Origin: Flammula alnicola
Lineage: Eukaryota; Basidiomycota; Agaricomycetes; Agaricales; Strophariaceae
Length of the DNA stretch: 64,000 bases
Direction: 5' to 3'
Assembly (NCBI GenBank): GCA_015499995.1
Contig: JADNRV010000257.1
Span: 1-64,000 of the forward strand
Shown: piece by piece, positions 52,660 through 63,545 of the stretch
Layout of the letters: each line of letters begins with the position of its first letter
How positions within the stretch are numbered: position 1 is the stretch's first letter
Made by a program: the position numbers and the translations under genes
The notes under the pieces: generated by a model
Database searches by the model: none
What the model was told of the DNA's origin: nothing
What the model saw: the letters and a program-made list of their open reading frames with translations, nothing else

Positions 52660-53698
52660 GCACTCTCGGGCCAAAATCTTTTCGAATTCAACTTCTTTAA
52701 ATAAGTACATTGAGGATAGGGCTGAGCACAGGTGCACCTACAGGTTACCTGCTACCCACATTCTGACAGTCGGCCTACCACTGACAACAATCCTCTGTCC
52801 TGGACTGTCTTGTCTCTTGTTGGGCCTTGTATGACAGTGAAACGACACATTTCATTTATTCAAATAAGCTGCACTAATTTTATGACACACTTTTAAGGTA
52901 TTTTTGTACTTTCCAACACACATTTAGGTAGATCTTATTGTGAGTCAACTAATTCTCATTTGCACGCACATGTTAAGCTTGTGAGCTGAGCCACTTTCCA
53001 ATGAAAGCCACCTTTTTACTTAATAGTGCACTACATTACTTGACCAAGGGACCCAAATTATATTACACAAGCTACATACTAGAAAAGTGAGCCTATTTTC
53101 TAAATGTGAGTTTATTTTCTAAGTGCGAGCCTACTTTCCAAATGTGAGCCTACTTTCAGACTGGCTAGCCCTGGTAGCCGGGTAAAGGCAATGTCAAATA
53201 ATGACAAAGAATGTCCAAATGTGAAAAGTGTCTACAGTAATTCCCAAATTTCACATAGGAGGGTCTTTTACTAAGCTCCAAAATTATGATAAATGAATTC
53301 TACTCATCAATAGCTTTTGATTGAGCCCAAAATATCCATCGTCCGAGCAATACTGCAGTGCTTTGCATATTTTTGTGAAGGTTGAAATGTTTCTGCACGT
53401 GGTTATGTGCTGATGGTGCCTCTGCTATTACTAGTTGCTAAATATACTCAGCAGATTCAGTGAATGGTCAGCGCTTCCCAATCTCTCATTCAGATTCCCC
53501 TCACTTTGATAGTTTTGAAGTGATAATATGCCTTTCAAATGCAGTTGGCTCCTTGTGGCCTCTCAATTGCATAGATCATCCCAGTAAAGAAGTGAAAGAA
53601 CATTTATTCATACTGGCAATAAGTGCCGCTTGTCGCCAACCTGCGGATGGCTCCTCGCGGTGGGGACTGAGTATCCCACTTCGTGAACACACCGAAAT
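52660..53698. other. No gene seen
   Basis: AT-rich. A short GTGAGCCTAYTTTCYAAAT motif repeats four times near 53085-53155. No coding signal. Confidence 0.35.
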
Positions 53699-53928
53699 TG
53701 ACTATAGATAAGATAAACATAGCCATCAAACAAACATGTACAAAATTTCCCTCAGTTTTGATGCCAAAGAGTGACGGCGCTGTGGCAGAGGCGCTCTATC
53801 AGAATATGTACACCGCTACTTTGCAAGGCTGACAAATATCACGTGTTAATACTCATGTGACTATAGATAAGATAAACCTGTCCATCAAACAAACATGTAC
53901 AAAATTTCCCTCAGTTTTGATGCCAAAG
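53699..53928. repeat. Two 71-bp direct repeats, spacing 159 bp
   Basis: TGACTATAGATAAGATAAAC..to ..TTTTGATGCCAAAG occurs at 53699-53769 and 53858-53928 with about two changes. It lies at the broken 3' end of the Plavaka gene, whose reading stops making sense near 53985. Confidence 0.85.
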
Positions 53929-54699
53929 GGTCCTCCTGCAGAAGTCGGGTTAAAAACGAAGCCCCTAAAGGGTCCTCGTAATATTGTTTCGATAGTGGAC
54001 CAATGAGTGCTGATGTGGCAATGAGAATCCATCGCGAACTCCAGACACTCGGAATATCTCTCGGTAGATATGGAACCGATGAAGGGCGCTGTCGAGTGAT
54101 TGAAGCATAGCGCTGTCAAAGTCGGCACGTCTTGCAATGTAGCAAAAGTCGAGGAAAGCTGATATGCACTTTACTATCTCCGGAGGAACGAGACCATGAA
54201 TTGCAGGTAAATAGATCTAGTAAGAATAGGACTTCGTGAGTATGAGCCTAGGCCATCTAGCATTCAACTGAAATGAAACATACCTTCATCAAGGCTTTAG
54301 AGTCATCGCCAGTCCACTGCTTGAAACGGCGACCTTGCTTGAAGCGACGCAACTCCGGAAAGGGAGGAACAGCTGCCAATCTGTACAGAAGTAAGTCAAG
54401 TTCATAATAGAGATTTAAAAGAGCTTACCTTCGATCTATTTCATCCATTATACGGTTCGCTTCTGCTGTCTCATAAACAGCCTCTAGATATTCTCCCACC
54501 CATGTAACAAGGTGATCTTTGAACGTCCCTTTGATGGCTTGATGGAGAAGGTCCGACAAGATGAGTTCATGAATATCTGCGCGTGGAAAGTCGCGGGTAA
54601 AAGGCACAATTTGGGGGTCGATTCCGTATTCATCCCATAACGTCGCTGTATCGAATCTTGCTATCAACGTGTCCATTAGCATGTTTGTTCGAGGACCGC

Positions 54700-54915
54700 T
54701 GGAGCAGTCCAATCTGACCGGACTCGGGATAGCAGAGGCTCGGATACGCGTCGAGCAGGCAGTGCGGTGTCGCGTCGCACGCAATGGCAAGAGGCAAGCC
54801 AAGATGGTTCATCTACGAATGCGGAAGGTGTCTACAAAGGGACGTGCACAGCCTCGATGCTATCTAATCTATCTATCTAATCTAGCCGAGGACTCTGCCA
54901 GACCTCACTACTACA
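54700..54915 (-). repeat. 3' LTR of the 1.74-kb element
   Basis: 216 bp, one substitution from the copy at 56225. Contains an ATCTAATCTATCTATCTAAT tract near its end. Confidence 0.88.
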
Positions 54916-54967
54916 TGTGCCCACCCACACAAATGCAACGTCCTCGTTGCATCAGGAAAGGCCTGTG

Positions 54968-55895
54968 TCATGGTCTCGGTGTCGAAGGAGGAACCCAACC
55001 TAGGGTTTGAAGAACACGGCTAAGCTCGGAAAGTCGAGGATCACAATCCCAATCCAGAGCTGGCGGAAGAAATGGAGCTGTCTTTGGCTGAGGTGCTGGT
55101 GTGGATGGATGCAGATGAGGATAACGTGGGGTAATGGGATATATTGAACGCGAGGTGCAGGTACGCGGTACTGGAAAATGAACAGGGGGGATTGGTACAC
55201 GTCGAGCGGTTCGGTAGCATCGTCGATTTCGGTGTCGTATTGTACTGAATGGCTTTCTTTCCGAACGAAGGCATGAGAGATCGCGAGGGGGTTTAATGAG
55301 CTGAATAATTGGAATGGAATTAGAGTCGTCGGCCCAGCTAGGTTCCGAAGAAGGTTGTGGTATAGATGTCGGAATGGATACCGCGTGTTTTATCGGAGTT
55401 GAAATGGAGGAAATAGGAACAGGAGATAGTAAAAGAGAAGGGGTTGGTGTTGGTAGAGGGATTGAGGATACGGATGGGCTAGTCTGCAAGCCGATTTCAG
55501 AAGTAGTGATTGACGGCTTCTCAAATGACTCAAGGAGGGGTAGTGGAACGTCAACGGCAGACGGGGTGAAAAAAATGTCATCGTCGGAAGGTAAGTCAAC
55601 TTGCACGCTGACATCGACCTGGTGTTTGCGAGCGGAGTCCTGGTATTTGCGTTCGTCTTCAATTCCAGATGTACGACCAACCTCGAAAGCGTGGACATAC
55701 TCATCATCGCGGGACTCCTGTGCACGTTCCGAGATATCCACAAGTGCTTGTTGGGTCTCTTCGTCGTATTTGGCCTTCAGTTTCTCGATGGCATCTGCAA
55801 ATCCCCGTTCGAAACCGGCTTCTGACCCGTCTCGGTAGGATTCCTTGAGCATCCGGTCGAAGGTGCTTTTGGCAATGTGCACGTTCGAGTCCATT
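54968..55895 (-). CDS. Single ORF of the small LTR element, unknown function (Gag-like candidate)
   Basis: ATG at 55895 (an upstream TTG at 55948 is unlikely); stop TGA at 54968. The N-terminal 90 residues are charged and helical (TFDRMLKESYRDGSEAGFER, DAIEKLKAKYDEETQQALVD), likely a coiled coil. The middle is acidic then Ser/Pro/Thr-rich (PLPTPTPSLLLSPVPISS). The C-terminal part is Arg/Pro-rich (RHRNRRCYRTARRVPI) and ends in a Pro-rich tail. There is no protease, RT or integrase motif. A helical N-terminus plus basic C-terminus fits a minimal Gag or a captured host protein; neither can be shown here. Confidence 0.6.
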
Positions 55896-56211
55896 GTTGT
55901 TGGAGGGGTTTTGGTTTGGGAAAAGGGATATGGATGTAGCGAGGCCAAAATGTTGAACTAGAATATTTGTGTCACGAAGACACAGGTGGTGCGTGATTAT
56001 ACAGGCACTGAACAGTGGGGCAGTAGAACCAGGTCGCGAAATAAACAGGCAGGGCTTGCAAGCTATCACCGAACAGGTTCTAGATAGTCCAGGACGCGTG
56101 AATTGCCGTCGTTGTACGCGAAAAGTCTCGGAAACAGAGGTTTGCTGGCAAAATGAAGCTGGTGATGTGCTCGCGAAGGCGGTAGCTCTAAAGCCTGGTA
56201 TCGAATCACTC

Positions 56212-56222
56212 GGTTGTCACCA
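56212..56222 (-). promoter_or_regulatory. Candidate tRNA primer-binding site
   Basis: Minus strand reads TGGTGACAACC two bases inside the 5' LTR. On the plus strand TATCGAATCACTCGGTTGTC runs into ACCA like a tRNA T-arm and acceptor end with CCA, so complementarity may extend beyond 20 nt. Confidence 0.6.
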
Positions 56223-56224
56223 GA

Positions 56225-56440
56225 TGGAGTAGTCCAATCTGACCGGACTCGGGATAGCAGAGGCTCGGATACGCGTCGAGCAGGCAGTGCGGTGTCGCGT
56301 CGCACGCAATGGCAAGAGGCAAGCCAAGATGGTTCATCTACGAATGCGGAAGGTGTCTACAAAGGGACGTGCACAGCCTCGATGCTATCTAATCTATCTA
56401 TCTAATCTAGCCGAGGACTCTGCCAGACCTCACTACTACA
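56225..56440 (-). repeat. 5' LTR of the 1.74-kb element
   Basis: 216 bp, TG..CA; the near-identity of the two LTRs indicates recent insertion. Confidence 0.88.
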
Positions 56441-58165
56441 CCGCCAGAACCGTCAATATCTGTTGGAAGTGAGGTACAGCTGTTGATAATTTTTAGTTGA
56501 GTAAATGTTTCATGATACATGGACCATGGTGAAACACAAACATACTGTGGACACCAGTTTTGAAGTATTCCAGCTAGCATTACCTGCTCTGGATAATCAG
56601 CAATAAAGGTACCCAAATCGAAGATAATGCGACGGAAATGGCCATCGGGACATCGATATATGGCCGGAGTTTTCATTGCTGGCTTTAGAGTTGAGAGAAT
56701 GGCAGAAATGGATGAATGGTAGAGCTGGCGCTTGAATCGGCAGAAATTCGGGTCGTTATCATATTTACGGTCATCTAGGACATGAATCAGTGCTTTCGAC
56801 TATGGAAACATGCTCAAATGGTGGTATCATACCTTTGGTTATGGCTAAAAACCCAATCGGAACTACAGCATTCCGATGTGCACAGCGGACCGAGTTATGG
56901 ACGGTGCCAATGGAAAGATACAACGGATGGTACTCAATGTCGCCAGTGCCCACAGAGATGGTGGTTTTGTCACTGCCCAATATGATAGGAACGTACATAG
57001 CCCCATCGTTATTGACAGGATCCTCCTCATATATCATGTCCTGTATCCTAAGCTTAGCATGGACCCACACCGAAAGTAAAATGAGACTTACAGAGTGATG
57101 CCATGCATAATTAGCTGACATGAAATCAGCCCATCGTCGCTGTCCATCCTTATCATCCTTATTGGTCTTCGCTGACTCCACATACGGAGCCGCGTCGAAC
57201 TCGTTATCAAAATCTGGGTTTGCGAGGATATTTCGGACGACAACCTCAGGATTGCGGTACCAAATCTCATACTCCTGCTGCTTCCAGTTGGGCGCATCCT
57301 CCTCGATTTCATCAACAGAAGTCTTAAAACACTGCCACGGTGCATCCGAGTTGCCTGTGTGACATTGAATAATAAGTGCATTTTCATCTCTATGTTGCGA
57401 CTGAAAATCACTTACCTTCCTCGATTGCGTCGATTGTATCATAAATGTGTTTATAGCTTTCAAATAGACCAGAACTCCCGTGCTTCATATGCGAGAAACC
57501 CCATAATTCAAGCAGATAGTTAATATTGCCTTGCGACATTTCCTCTCTGCGGTAAAGGAAATCTGCGACTTTAAATTGAAGTTCGCTATCAAATGGCGTC
57601 CAGTCGTCACACTTCTTTTGAGTTCGAGGAGGTGCTGGGGTTCCTTCAGGGAGGTAGTTCCCGTTTTCATCACATGGCCGACCTTACAGAAAGACGTAAG
57701 CTTATAATTTCATCACAGGGATGATATAGGAATGAAACAAACCATTTATGAATGGATGATAGGTCCGCTCCAATTTGGGAATAGATTCTTCAGGCTCAGA
57801 CTCTTGTCAATCTGGAGCTGGTGAGGGAAACTGCAATGGAGAAGGCGGCATCGTGGAAGAGCGAGAAGGAACAGGAGAGGAGGTCGGAGATTCAGGAATT
57901 ACTTCCCGTAGACTTGCGGGAAGCCTATGGCCATCAAATTTTGGGTGGGCAGTTCGAACATGATTAGTTCGCCCAGATTCACTCCGAAAGGTTCTAGGAC
58001 ACCCTCTGTGAGTACAACGGAGGTTTGCTGCTGAGCTACGTTGCTTTGAACCACAGGGCATAATTGGGGTGCAGAAACTTGAGGAGAAATGAATGTAGAG
58101 CAAAGACAGGAGTGGTATCCAGGGGAACATTTAAAAAAAAGCACATGACAAGTTGAAATTCAACC

Positions 58166-58171
58166 TTATAA
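58166..58171. promoter_or_regulatory. Symmetrical TATA-like box (TTATAA) between divergent genes
   Basis: CTTATAAAC lies 105 bp upstream of the Plavaka ATG (58061, minus) and 89 bp upstream of the plus-strand ATG at 58260. It could serve both. Confidence 0.35.
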
Positions 58172-58259
58172 ACGTGATTTGTCAGTGACTCAACAACAAC
58201 ACTATTCATTCCTTCCCTGACACCTGCGCTTGCCACGTAGACTGAATTCCCTCGACGAC

Positions 58260-58517
58260 ATGACTGAAGATGACAATATCGATGAGGACGCAGCACCCAA
58301 AAAGCGCAAGATGACTTATGACCGAGAGCACCGCACTGAAAACCCGAAACCACCAAAGCATTCCAGGGTAGAAATTCAAGCGGCTGCAGCAGAGAAAAGG
58401 GCTGTGACCATAGCCAAGAAGAAGGAGCTTGCAGGTCTCCATGCAGCTGCAGAACTCGAGCAGCAGCAAAAGCGACAAAAGGTGTTGAAGGAGGTTGCAG
58501 CTATAGAAGAGGGCTAG
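58260..58517 (+). CDS. Short basic coiled-coil protein, unknown function, divergent from Plavaka
   Basis: ATG at 58260, stop at 58517. Starts acidic (MTEDDNIDEDAAPKKRKM) and continues as an Ala/Lys/Glu-rich helix (EIQAAAAEKRAVTIAKKKEL, ELEQQQKRQKVLKEVAAIEE). Similar charged N-termini occur in Agaricomycete transposon-associated proteins. The gene may originally have continued downstream: the GCACGCC-rich repeats begin right after the stop. Possibly a second gene of the Plavaka element (inference from the divergent position). Confidence 0.4.
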   Translation: MTEDDNIDEDAAPKKRKMTYDREHRTENPKPPKHSRVEIQAAAAEKRAVTIAKKKELAGLHAAAELEQQQKRQKVLKEVAAIEEG

Positions 58518-58529
58518 AGGATATCCGCG

Positions 58530-59310
58530 TGCACGAGTGTGTGTGGCGTGCTTGGCGTGCTTAGCATGGCACGCCAATGCACGCCAATGCATGCCACACA
58601 TGCTAGTACATAGAACATGGTACTTTAAAAAATAAATAGACTATGAGAAATATTACCTGTGCCTATAACAATGCGAGCAGATTATATCCTCTACTCACTC
58701 TCTTCTCATTTTGCTGAGGGTTTGTCAGTCATGTCTACGGAAATGCTCCTGGTCAGACATGTTCCCACGGCACTTGGCACAAAACCTCGCGCAAAAACAG
58801 CAACATGTACCCTCCCTCTTCAAAGTTAGGTAAAATGAACTTGATTGGTAGTACATTAAACACAAAAATTATTTATAAGTACTCTGAGTTGTTGTGGCGG
58901 CTGATATACCCGTTGACCTGTCCATAGCTGTGACATTATGTGGAATCTGCATACTTGCATGCCTGCAGGCTGCATGCTATGCAGAAAAGCCAGTACTCCA
59001 TGATATACCAATGATGTACTCAAATAAAACTCAAGTACATCGTAGTGTGCCTACAGTAACTGTGTCCGCGACATCCCTTGCCTTTGAAATACATAATATG
59101 AATATATGCATTAGCACACCAAAAGTGGCATGCGGATGCATGCAGGTGCACGCGTGTGAATTTTAACGATTTTAGCGTGGCACGCTCACGCACGCTCACA
59201 CGTCATGATGCACGCCAACGCACGCGTGCACGCCAATTGGGCAAACTCACACACGCTTGCACGCCAATCGGGAAAACTCACGCACGCTCGTCAGCACACT
59301 TCGCATGCTC
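58530..59310. repeat. GCACGCC/GGCGTGC repeat-rich segment (both ends), non-coding
   Basis: GGCACGCCAATGCACGCCAA-type words cluster at 58530-58610 and again at 59120-59300. The AT-rich interior (58620-59100) has no gene. This looks like a MITE with subterminal repeats, but matching terminal inverted repeats were not found. Confidence 0.5.
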
Positions 59311-60014
59311 TTCAGGATGTTCATAACACCCAGTGGTATGTGTTGGGAATGTACTTGGACATTCCCTGCGGCTTGATTGACTTGAGCGCTTATTGAGCGC
59401 TTACCTCACTGATTCAACTTGCGCAGCCTAATTATTATTTCCTTACTTAGAATTTCATAGCACTTAGTAGTAATTTTACTCTGTAAAAGGTATTTATACA
59501 GGCCTCTTAGAGGCTAGCAATATATAAGTTTACTACCTACAATTTAAAATAGTATGCAGGCTGCAGCATCCCCTTTCTCCGCTGCTATCACATGCCTGGT
59601 TCAGGCAGGTTGTTGCTCATCCACGGTCCATGCGCTCACAGGGCGACTAGCTGCTGCAGCTCAGCCATCGACTTGATGCCGTGTTCATTCACAGCACAAA
59701 CAGACGAGGCAGGTAGCAGTGGTATGGATGTATTTATGGGCGGGAAAGGCTAGTTGGAGAAAACAGCAGCGCGGGGCTGGATCTTGCCATATTCCCATTG
59801 TTCAGCAACCTCAGATCGGAGGACGTACGGCAGGCCGTAGGAGTGATAGGCCGGCAGATATTAACATGCTCAGCTGTGAGGGGGCGTCTGAATGTGGTAT
59901 TACCTGTTACATGCATACCTGCATTGTGTACAAATTCTGCAATCATTTGTGCAAAATAGCAAAGAAATTTATTATACTCTATTAAATATGTACTACAATG
60001 TGACGATAAGTAGA
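59311..60014. other. No gene seen
   Basis: AT-rich with GCTGCAG-rich patches near 59550-59690; no supported feature. Confidence 0.3.
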
Positions 60015-60150
60015 AGCACGCCAAAAGAGATAATTGCACGCCAAATGGGCTGAGCGTGCTGAACATGGCACGCACCGCACGCCAAAAGGGCTGAGCGTGC
60101 TGAGCGTGGCACGCTCAGGCACGCTCATGCACGCTTAAGGCACGCCGATT
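60015..60150. repeat. Third GCACGCC cluster
   Basis: At least nine GCACGCC/GAGCGTGC words in 135 bp (CACGCCAAAAGGGCTGAGCG, GGCACGCTCAGGCACGCTCA). Same word as at 58530-59300. Confidence 0.75.
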
Positions 60151-60189
60151 TTCTCTTGCCCATGTGCAGGTCATTATGTCGCCATACAA

Positions 60190-60259
60190 ATTCTGACCGT
60201 CTGGAATGGTCTGGCTCATCTGGTGCCAGACCAGCCAGACCGGAAGACTTTTCCTGATG
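60190..60259 (-). repeat. Plavaka-type terminus (CATCAGGAAAA) with GTCTGGC words, inverted relative to 25790
   Basis: Read from 60259 on the minus strand: CATCAGGAAAAGTCTTCC, then GTCTGGCTGGTCTGGCACC and CCAGAC words, closely like the start at 25790. It probably marks the 5' end of the Plavaka element whose transposase lies at 53985-58061. Confidence 0.6.
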
Positions 60260-60532
60260 GGCCGGGTCAACGTCAACATCGCCAGGTTCATCTGAATCTG
60301 CATTGGCATCCGCGTTGCTCGTGGTGTTTTCAGCCTCGACAGACTCATTGGTCATGAGCTGATAGCCTCGATTAATGCGCTTCCATGTAGCGTCTTCGAG
60401 GAAGGAGTGATCATATTCTCTTAAATAGATACCAGAGTCAAGGAGCTTTTGCCTGTCAGCTTCGAGGTGGCATTGAAGACCGAGATTGGCAGGAGTGTTG
60501 TTGGGAGTGTGCTGGGACTTTTGAAAAGCTCT
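60260..60532 (-). pseudogene. Coding exon of an unknown gene, interrupted at 60259 by the Plavaka-type terminus
   Basis: A clean open frame after an AACAACAG acceptor reads QKSQHTPNNTPANLGLQCHL, SGIYLREYDHSFLEDATWKR, INRGYQLMTNESVEAE, then an Asp/Ala-rich linker. It is cut at DVDPA by the CATCAGG terminus. I do not recognise the family; the composition and splice site look genuine. Confidence 0.5.
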
Positions 60533-60599
60533 ATGGCTGTTGTTCTTTTATACTGTGGTGAGCCTATTTCGGAAATATGAATGTGAGTTGGTAAGATCA

Positions 60600-61800
60600 T
60601 TACACATTTTCTCCAAGAGGTGCTGAATTGACTCGGTGATTGGTCAGATAGCTGAATACTCAGTCAATGGTTTGCTGGATCTGGTGATATGAGTAATGCT
60701 CGAGAAATTGGCGAGCTTAGGCACTGTTACGAGTCCTATTTATAGGAATCGTCCTTTTTACCCAACCCTCCGCAGAAAAAAGTGTTACGCTTGGAATACC
60801 GCAGGAACAACTTTCCTATTTTGGAGTGATGGCATCACCGGCTGCCTTTGTCCGATACATGTTGCCTTTTTGCTGCTGCCCTCTTGCTCCAGCTTGCCAC
60901 CACCTCCTTATCACTCACTGCATCCAACCTGCTACCGTCGCCATCTGTAGCTCTCCTCACCGCGAACCTATGGAGCCAACAAGGACCCAAGAAAACCTAT
61001 GCCAGCAAGCCATGAGGGCTCATCAGCACTGTTTTGCGTCATCAGCAAGCTGGCTATGGAACCTGACGATGCCAGCGAGGCAGGGCGCCAGGAGGAAGAG
61101 GAAACTGATGAATGTAGGTATATGGTCACTACCCCCTACCCTGTTGCTGACCCCCGCTACCCTCATTTCCTGCAGATGTAGATACTGTGGGTACCGACCT
61201 GACCCCACCACAGCACGAACAGCAGGAAAACGAAACCAAGTACGTGGCCACCCAGCCCGTACGTCTCCGCTAATGCCCCCACCCCTTCCTTTTTTTATTA
61301 TTCAGAACCAGCCTCGAGGTCATCCTCTCGCCCGTGGCCTACCCCTCCCTTTCTTTTGACCAAACAAAGCCCACGCCATCGTAATATCTGCCTAGTGGGT
61401 TCTGAACCAACCTCGCACTTCATGCGCCCCAGGAGCATCAGACAGGTAAGTACACCCTCAACCCCATCCTTTCATCTGCACAACCTTGCTAACTACCCAC
61501 CCTCCATTTTTTGTGTAGCACGCGCCTGTGGCCGCTGCCGTGCCCTCCCCACCTTCGACCACATGGACAGTCCTGGCACATGCAGTGACATGCCAGCTGC
61601 ACAATGATGAACAGAACAATGCCAACAATCGCACCGCTGGAAGGATTTGGGGGAACAAGGTATGTATCACCCACACCACACAGCACACCTTTTCTCAACC
61701 GGAACAGAGCTCAAGGTCGCGGCCTTGCCCTCCCTCCCCTTCCCTCACCAATGTGAGTATGCACAGCACCGATGAAGAGACCGCGAGCGGCTAGCTGTGA
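60600..61800. other. Pyrimidine-rich, intron-like units without a convincing ORF
   Basis: From 60.96 kb short exon-like blocks alternate with C/T-rich segments ending in CAG (TCATTTCCTGCAG at 61164-61176, TTTTTATTATTCAG at about 61293-61306, TTTTTTGTGTAG near 61515). CCAAGTACGTGGCCACCCAGCC near 61237 resembles the donor of the 50262 units. A relation to the 50.0-50.7 kb array is likely but diverged. No product can be named. Confidence 0.35.
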
Positions 61801-61849
61801 ACGGACTACCATTCTTCTTACCTGAGCTATTTTTAGCACTTAGTAAAGC

Positions 61850-63545
61850 TTATAATGTAGTCTAAATGTTACAAGTCTGGACATTACAATGACAAGACTA
61901 CTAAGGACTAGAGGAAACTATGCAAGATAACGAGGAATGCGCGGTTTAATAAAGACATTATCATTAGTAACTATTGAGATACTAGTCAATACATCTAATG
62001 AAGTGTACGGAAATAGGCGCCTTTCAGTAATATCTTAACCATCCGGCCTATACAGCGAGGGCGCGGATCTCTAGATTAAAGAACGGACATCTAGGCACAC
62101 TACAGGACAGGTCGCGTGACATTGCCGAAGGCATCGAGGACAGTGGAGCAGCCGGGGTAAAGCAGACGCCCATAGACGCGCCTGTAGCAACGCCGATCAA
62201 AGCTCGGATCAAAGGGATACCAAATTGGGAACACATACCATATCGGGTAATAACTGGGTACAGGAAGATTTCCGGGGTGCATAACTCGACACAGCGAGAT
62301 CCCAGATGCACGCCGAAGGTACCAAGATACCGGGTACAAAGGACGAAGGGTTACAACCCTAATCACGAGCATTATCTCGGACAGAACGTGCGTGGATTGC
62401 CCGAGCGTCTCCGACGAGATGTAGGCGCGTCTATGCTCCGGTCAGTCTATAGCCAATGACAGGACAAGATACCAATGAAAACGAAAGGTCATGAGCCTGT
62501 ATACCACGCGGTCGAGGAGGAGTAAGTCTTAGGTGCTTAAGTTAGCCGAACCGACGACGATCTGAGCTCCCGATCCAACCAAAAAGGCATGATTGAGCGG
62601 ATGAGCACGGAAACTGTACTCCACAAGGCCGCCGCTCGCGCACAAATGCCCATGAAATCTCTATATTCTCGTCATTGCGTCTATGTAATAATATATCGTC
62701 TCAGTAGTATATAAGCAGCCCTGTAACACCGTAGAAGACAAGCAATTTACCACCCACGAGATACAAGCGCTTAAGAATTATATCTTAAGTGTTTCACCTC
62801 TAAGTACCAAGTAGCTTCAAAGCGAGAGTCCCATAATATAAAAAGAAACCAAGTAACGATATAAACGAACTGTTAAGACGAGAACGCGTGTCTAAGTGAT
62901 TCGCCAAGACAAGTAAAGAGAGTTATAAGCCAAGGAACCTGTCTAAGTGACTTGTTCAAAACCTACCCTTTGTCAAAGGACATCTGGGGACCTGGACTGT
63001 AGTGTCGGTGGACGAAAGCGTCTACGCGCCTCTGGCCATTGTTAAGGGACTGTAGTGTCGGCGGATCAGACATCTGCGCGCCTCTTTCCACAAGTATAGT
63101 TTTTGAGACAAGTAAAGACAAGTTAAAGGGCATAGAGCCATCTTCTCAATTGGAGAACAAGACAAAGCGAGATCAGTTAGCAGTTTGTGCATAGAGCACT
63201 AGTTTCCGAGTACCAGACCAGAATTTACACAAGTCTATTGGACTTAAAACGACCCATTGGCTATAAACGCGCCTAAGGCCTTGCCTGAGCCGTTGTATAG
63301 TTAAACACCTTCTTTTATCGCACACCTACTATCAGGTATCGATATTATAAAACTATTATCCTCCCCTTGGACGAACTAAGTCAACTAAACATTGATTTGG
63401 GTGTTTGAGTGTAGTAAAGTAGTTATTTAAAAGTGAAGCAAGTCGGATTTGATAGTATCTCTCTAATAGACATTACAAAGTCTGTTGAAAGCGACTACTT
63501 GATTATCTAGTAGTTCACACACACCCCGCACTAAGCATCTTTATC
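61850..63545 (+). other. Putative long terminal repeat and leader of an LTR retrotransposon running off the window
   Basis: A TATA box (TATATAA, 62708-62714) is followed by A/G-rich sequence and by a 36-bp block (GGACTGTAGTGTCGGYGGAY.., ending CGCGCCTCT) at about 62993 and again about 55 bp later. At 63546-63562 TGGAGCCCACCGCGAGG looks like a primer-binding site, and an open frame follows. The start of the LTR and its partner lie outside what can be verified here. Confidence 0.35.

Larger units (their letters stand above)
54700..56440 (-). mobile_element. Young 1.74-kb LTR retroelement inserted in the Plavaka gene
   Basis: Two 216-bp direct repeats (54700-54915 and 56225-56440) differ at one position. 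They have TG..CA ends and are flanked by CCGC on both sides, a 4-bp target duplication. Removing the element and one CCGC restores the Plavaka frame (..DGSG-GPRTNM..). Read on the minus strand, a tRNA-complementary primer site begins two bases inside the 5' LTR, and a single ORF follows. It encodes no RT, RNase H or integrase, so it depends on another element. Size and structure are those of a small non-autonomous (TRIM/LARD-like) element. Confidence 0.88.
53985..58061 (-). pseudogene. Plavaka transposase gene, N-terminal two thirds, split by an LTR element
   Basis: ATG at 58061. A C2H2-type finger near the N-terminus (CTHRGCPRTF..GRTNHVRTAHP) is followed by Ser/Pro sequence and an in-frame TGA after PSPAPD (about 57806). 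The family then continues: RTYHPFIN, a short intron, GRPCDENGNYLPEG, NSDAPWQCFKT, YVPIILGSDKTTISVGTGDI, CAHRNAVVPIGFLAITK, and FIADYPEQVMLAGILQNWCP. The exon broken by the insertion at 54700-56440 continues as DTLIARFDTATLWDEYGID, FPRADIHELILSDLLHQAIKG, RRFKQWTGDDSKALMKIYLP and GFSLPHQHSLVHY, then coherence is lost near 53985. The C-terminal domain is missing. The order of blocks is that of Plavaka transposases (CACTA-like DDE enzymes). The TGA and the missing end make it non-functional. Confidence 0.85.

Noticed and set aside
56188..56222. A tRNA gene 3' half ending in CCA
   Set aside because: No anticodon arm or D arm upstream; its place two bases from an LTR makes a primer-binding site the better reading.
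25790..60259. A single 34.5-kb Plavaka element bounded by the two GTCTGGC-type termini, with its transposase gene split between 26-27 kb and 54-58 kb
   Set aside because: Flanking dinucleotides differ (CC against GG), and the two transposase parts overlap over the EIF..HY segment with poor identity, so they come from two copies.
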